From NCBI GenBank assembly GCA_023395695.1, contig JAEWYJ010000220.1, positions 1 to 7,771 of the forward strand: a stretch of 7,771 nucleotides of DNA. Direction: 5' to 3'. The translations under genes were made by a program, and so were the position numbers. The notes beneath the pieces were generated by a model. The model ran no database searches and was not told where the DNA came from. It worked only from the letters and a program-made list of their open reading frames with translations. This stretch comes from Bacillota bacterium (GTDB lineage Bacteria; Bacillota; Clostridia; Oscillospirales; Ruminococcaceae). Position 1 is the first letter of the stretch. Each line of letters opens with the position of its first letter. This document shows positions 7,416 through 7,771 of the stretch, piece after piece.

Positions 7416-7497
7416 CCCGGTATCATGCGCTTTTTCGCGCTGATTATATAAAATGAAAATTTAACCGCAAAAAAGTGATTATTCTTGCAAAAAGGGG

Positions 7498-7526
7498 TTG
7501 ACATATTCGCCCTTTTGCGATAAAAT
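7498..7526 (+). promoter_or_regulatory. Near-consensus sigma-A promoter of the tRNA operon
   Basis: TTGACA at 7498-7503, a perfect -35, lies 17 nt upstream of TAAAAT at 7521-7526. Transcription would begin near 7533, some 20-odd nt before tRNA-Val, leaving a short 5' leader for RNase P to remove. The strength suits a stable-RNA gene. Confidence 0.85.
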
Positions 7527-7555
7527 AATCATCGTCGCCGAAATGCGAAGGCTGT

Positions 7556-7631
7556 GGGAGCATAGCTCAGCTGGGAGAGCATCTGCCTTACAAGCAGAGG
7601 GTCACAGGTTCGAGCCCTGTTGTTCCCACCA
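7556..7631 (+). tRNA. tRNA-Val (anticodon TAC)
   Basis: The 76-nt sequence folds as a full cloverleaf. The acceptor stem is GGGAGCA (7556-7562) with TGTTCCC (7621-7627), including one G-U pair. The D stem is GCTC/GAGC. The anticodon stem TCTGC/GCAGA encloses CTTACAA, giving anticodon TAC and reading GUN valine codons. The T arm is ACAGG-TTCGAGC-CCTGT. The discriminator is A7628 and CCA is encoded at 7629-7631. Confidence 0.97.
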
Positions 7632-7636
7632 CATAA

Positions 7637-7713
7637 GGCCTGGTAGTTCAGTCGGTTAGAACGCTAGCCTGTCACGCTAGAGGTCGTGGGTTCGAGTCCC
7701 ATCCAGGTCGCCA
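7637..7713 (+). tRNA. tRNA-Asp (anticodon GTC)
   Basis: The 77-nt cloverleaf starts 5 nt after tRNA-Val, so the two share a transcript. The acceptor stem is GGCCTGG (7637-7643) with CCAGGTC (7703-7709). The D stem is GTTC/GAAC. The anticodon stem CTAGC/GCTAG encloses CTGTCAC, giving anticodon GTC. The T arm is GTGGG-TTCGAGT-CCCAT. The discriminator is G7710, as expected for tRNA-Asp, and CCA is encoded at 7711-7713. Confidence 0.97.
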
Positions 7714-7718
7714 ATTTT

Positions 7719-7763
7719 CTCTATCCTTTATGGCGGAAGCGGACAAATTGTCTGTGGATAGAG
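7719..7763 (+). repeat. Inverted repeat downstream of tRNA-Asp
   Basis: CTCTATCC at 7719-7726 is the exact reverse complement of GGATAGAG at 7756-7763, with 29 nt between. Inside, GACAA 7742-7746 and TTGTC 7748-7752 form a smaller palindrome. No T tract follows before the window ends, so this is not a clear terminator. It could be part of a longer RNA or the leader of the next gene, cut by the edge. Confidence 0.45.
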
Positions 7764-7771
7764 CCCGGTAA

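Noticed and set aside
7427..7440. GCGC-TTTTTC-GCGC hairpin after hslO as a terminator
   Set aside because: The stem is only 4 pairs and no T tract follows it.
1..7771. CRISPR arrays, insertion sequences, phage genes, defence or toxin-antitoxin genes
   Set aside because: No spaced direct repeats, transposase, integrase or paired small toxin/antitoxin frames were seen; the window is housekeeping in character.

Overview
The window looks like an ordinary chromosomal stretch of a moderately GC-rich Bacillota (Firmicutes) bacterium, most likely a clostridium of the Oscillospiraceae/Ruminococcaceae kind. The basis is the clpX-lon-engB order, strong GGAGG ribosome binding sites, a YerC-type TrpR-family regulator, and tRNA genes that encode their own CCA ends. 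The lineage is an inference from gene content and style; no database search was possible. All protein genes and both tRNAs are on the + strand.

Layout: (1) 1-704, the 3' end of clpX, the unfoldase of the ClpXP protease, cut by the left edge. (2) 705-930, a gap with a long-stem structured element ending in a T tract (758-840), then a good sigma-A promoter for lon (850-879). (3) 940-3369, lon, a complete ATP-dependent protease starting at TTG. (4) 3410-4030, engB (yihA/ysxC), a ribosome-assembly GTPase. (5) 4100-5398, lysA, diaminopimelate decarboxylase. (6) 5399-5509, a promoter region containing an inverted repeat. (7) 5510-5809, a YerC/YecD-type regulator, overlapping by 14 nt a class I SAM-dependent methyltransferase (5796-6541) that is broken by one missing base near 6083. 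(8) 6546-7415, hslO (Hsp33), a redox-switched chaperone. (9) 7416-7555, a gap with a near-consensus promoter for the tRNA pair. (10) 7556-7631 tRNA-Val(TAC) and 7637-7713 tRNA-Asp(GTC), then 58 nt with an inverted repeat running to the right edge.

By function the first part is a protein quality-control block (ClpX, Lon) that continues into ribosome assembly (EngB). Hsp33 later in the window adds an oxidative-stress holdase. LysA makes lysine and appears without other lysine genes.

I found no convincing undescribed multi-gene system, no mobile element and no CRISPR array. The points most worth a second look are the methyltransferase frameshift, which has an in-phase T TTA AAC slippery heptamer 18 nt upstream, and the structured element between clpX and lon.
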